Shown: piece after piece, positions 52,428 through 52,890 of the stretch
Position numbering within the stretch: the first letter of the stretch is position 1
Layout: each line of letters opens with the position of its first letter
Assembly: GCA_021827145.1 (NCBI GenBank)
Contig: JAKAXK010000005.1
Span: 1-52,890 of the forward strand
DNA length: 52,890 bases
Reading direction: 5' to 3'
Source: Pseudomonadota bacterium
GTDB taxonomy: Bacteria > Pseudomonadota > Gammaproteobacteria > Acidiferrobacterales > Acidiferrobacteraceae
Notes under the pieces: generated by a model
Told to the model about the DNA's origin: nothing
What the model saw: only the letters and a program-made list of their open reading frames with translations
Databases searched by the model: none
Made by a program: the position numbers and the translations under genes

Positions 52428-52890
52428 TCAAGCAACTTCCGCATACGCGGTGCGCAGTTGGGCATAGCGATTGCTCGGTGTGAACTTCTGACCCTTCTTC
52501 CACGTCCCGTTCGCGTTAACACACCGTGGATTGCTTGCACGTTTCGACCTGTCCATGGCGCGCTGCAAGCGGCGGGTTGCTTTCCAGGGCTGAATGTCGG
52601 TATCGCAGAACCTCACCCACGAAGCGGAATTCTCATCGATTACGGCTATAGTGCTGGGACCGATATCTAATCCCGCAATGCCGTCGCGAGCGGGTTCGTG
52701 TTGAGTGGGGGCGTGGCCTTCCTGCATCAATTGCGCATACCAGCGACGTACGCCGCGGATGTGGCGCCCCAGCACGCGACACGACTTGGTTCGATGCGCC
52801 AAGGCGTTCTGCACGTAGGGGTCTTGGTCTGTGCTTGGCAATAATGCGGGCAGCGTCAGGTGGCCCAACGCGAGGCAACCTGTTTCCCGA
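52428..52890 (-). pseudogene. IS605-type OrfB/TnpB-like transposase fragment (runs off right edge)
   Basis: The frame is open from the window edge to a stop at 52428. It matches the middle of an OrfB/TnpB-like protein: G-I-A-G-L-D-I-G-P-S-T-I-A-V with the first RuvC Asp, then R-R-L-Q-R-A-M-D-R-S-K-R-A-S-N-P. Homologues continue well past the A-Y-A-E-V-A where this one ends, losing the remaining RuvC residues and zinc finger, so it is truncated. The N-terminal part is outside the window. Confidence 0.75.

Overview
The window is GC-rich bacterial chromosome, most probably from a gammaproteobacterium. The evidence is an octaprenyl diphosphate synthase beside rplU/rpmA, a Pseudomonas-type pilSR plus fimU-pilV-pilW-pilX-pilY1 cluster, and a complete gspC-N operon. 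A DsrC-family protein, an exported rhodanese and a five-haem cytochrome c suggest a chemolithotroph of the acidophilic sulfur/iron-oxidiser kind (Acidiferrobacter-like). That placement is inference, not identification.

Layout. 1-2 kb: rpmA (cut by the left edge) and rplU behind a good sigma70 promoter, ispB, tRNA-Pro(CGG) and a small PP0621-family protein. 2-13 kb: type IV pilus genes, namely the pilS-pilR regulators, the minor-pilin/adhesin operon read leftwards, and a separate pilC. 13-20 kb: a phospholipase D-like protein, a 1178-residue iron-sulfur flavoprotein that looks like a fused NfnB-NfnA/GltD-PyrK enzyme with an extra N-terminal domain, and a COG2509 flavoprotein. 20-31.4 kb: a tightly packed type II secretion operon gspC-D-E-F-G-H-I-J-K-L-M-N on the minus strand, without its own prepilin peptidase, so it presumably shares PilD with the pilus.

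31.5-40.8 kb looks accessory. It has long stretches without genes, locally lower GC, a DsrC-family protein lacking both catalytic cysteines, a DUF3034 outer-membrane protein plus an exported truncated globin ending in a clear terminator, a divergent ECF sigma/anti-sigma/ferritin-like operon, and a tandem HD-GYP protein. These are followed by wrecks of IS21 and IS256 transposases and a truncated tyrosine integrase next to tRNA-Ala(CGC). A decayed island inserted at this tRNA is a reasonable reading.

41-52.9 kb: a PAS-PAS-GAF-GGDEF-EAL protein, then five minus-strand genes that appear to form a functional set (rhodanese, OprO/P-like porin, PhnD-like periplasmic binding protein, histidine kinase, NtrC-type regulator). 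The rhodanese gene has a near-consensus sigma54 promoter (50167-50182). About 90 and 110 bp upstream of its predicted start lie two 17-bp imperfect palindromes spaced exactly 21 bp, the expected architecture for an NtrC-type activator. This gives a testable model of a local anion- or sulfur-compound-sensing circuit and is the most interesting signal in the window. Divergent from it are a 75-residue exported Cys/Lys/Gly-rich peptide and a five-haem cytochrome c. The right edge cuts an IS605-type OrfB/TnpB relic.
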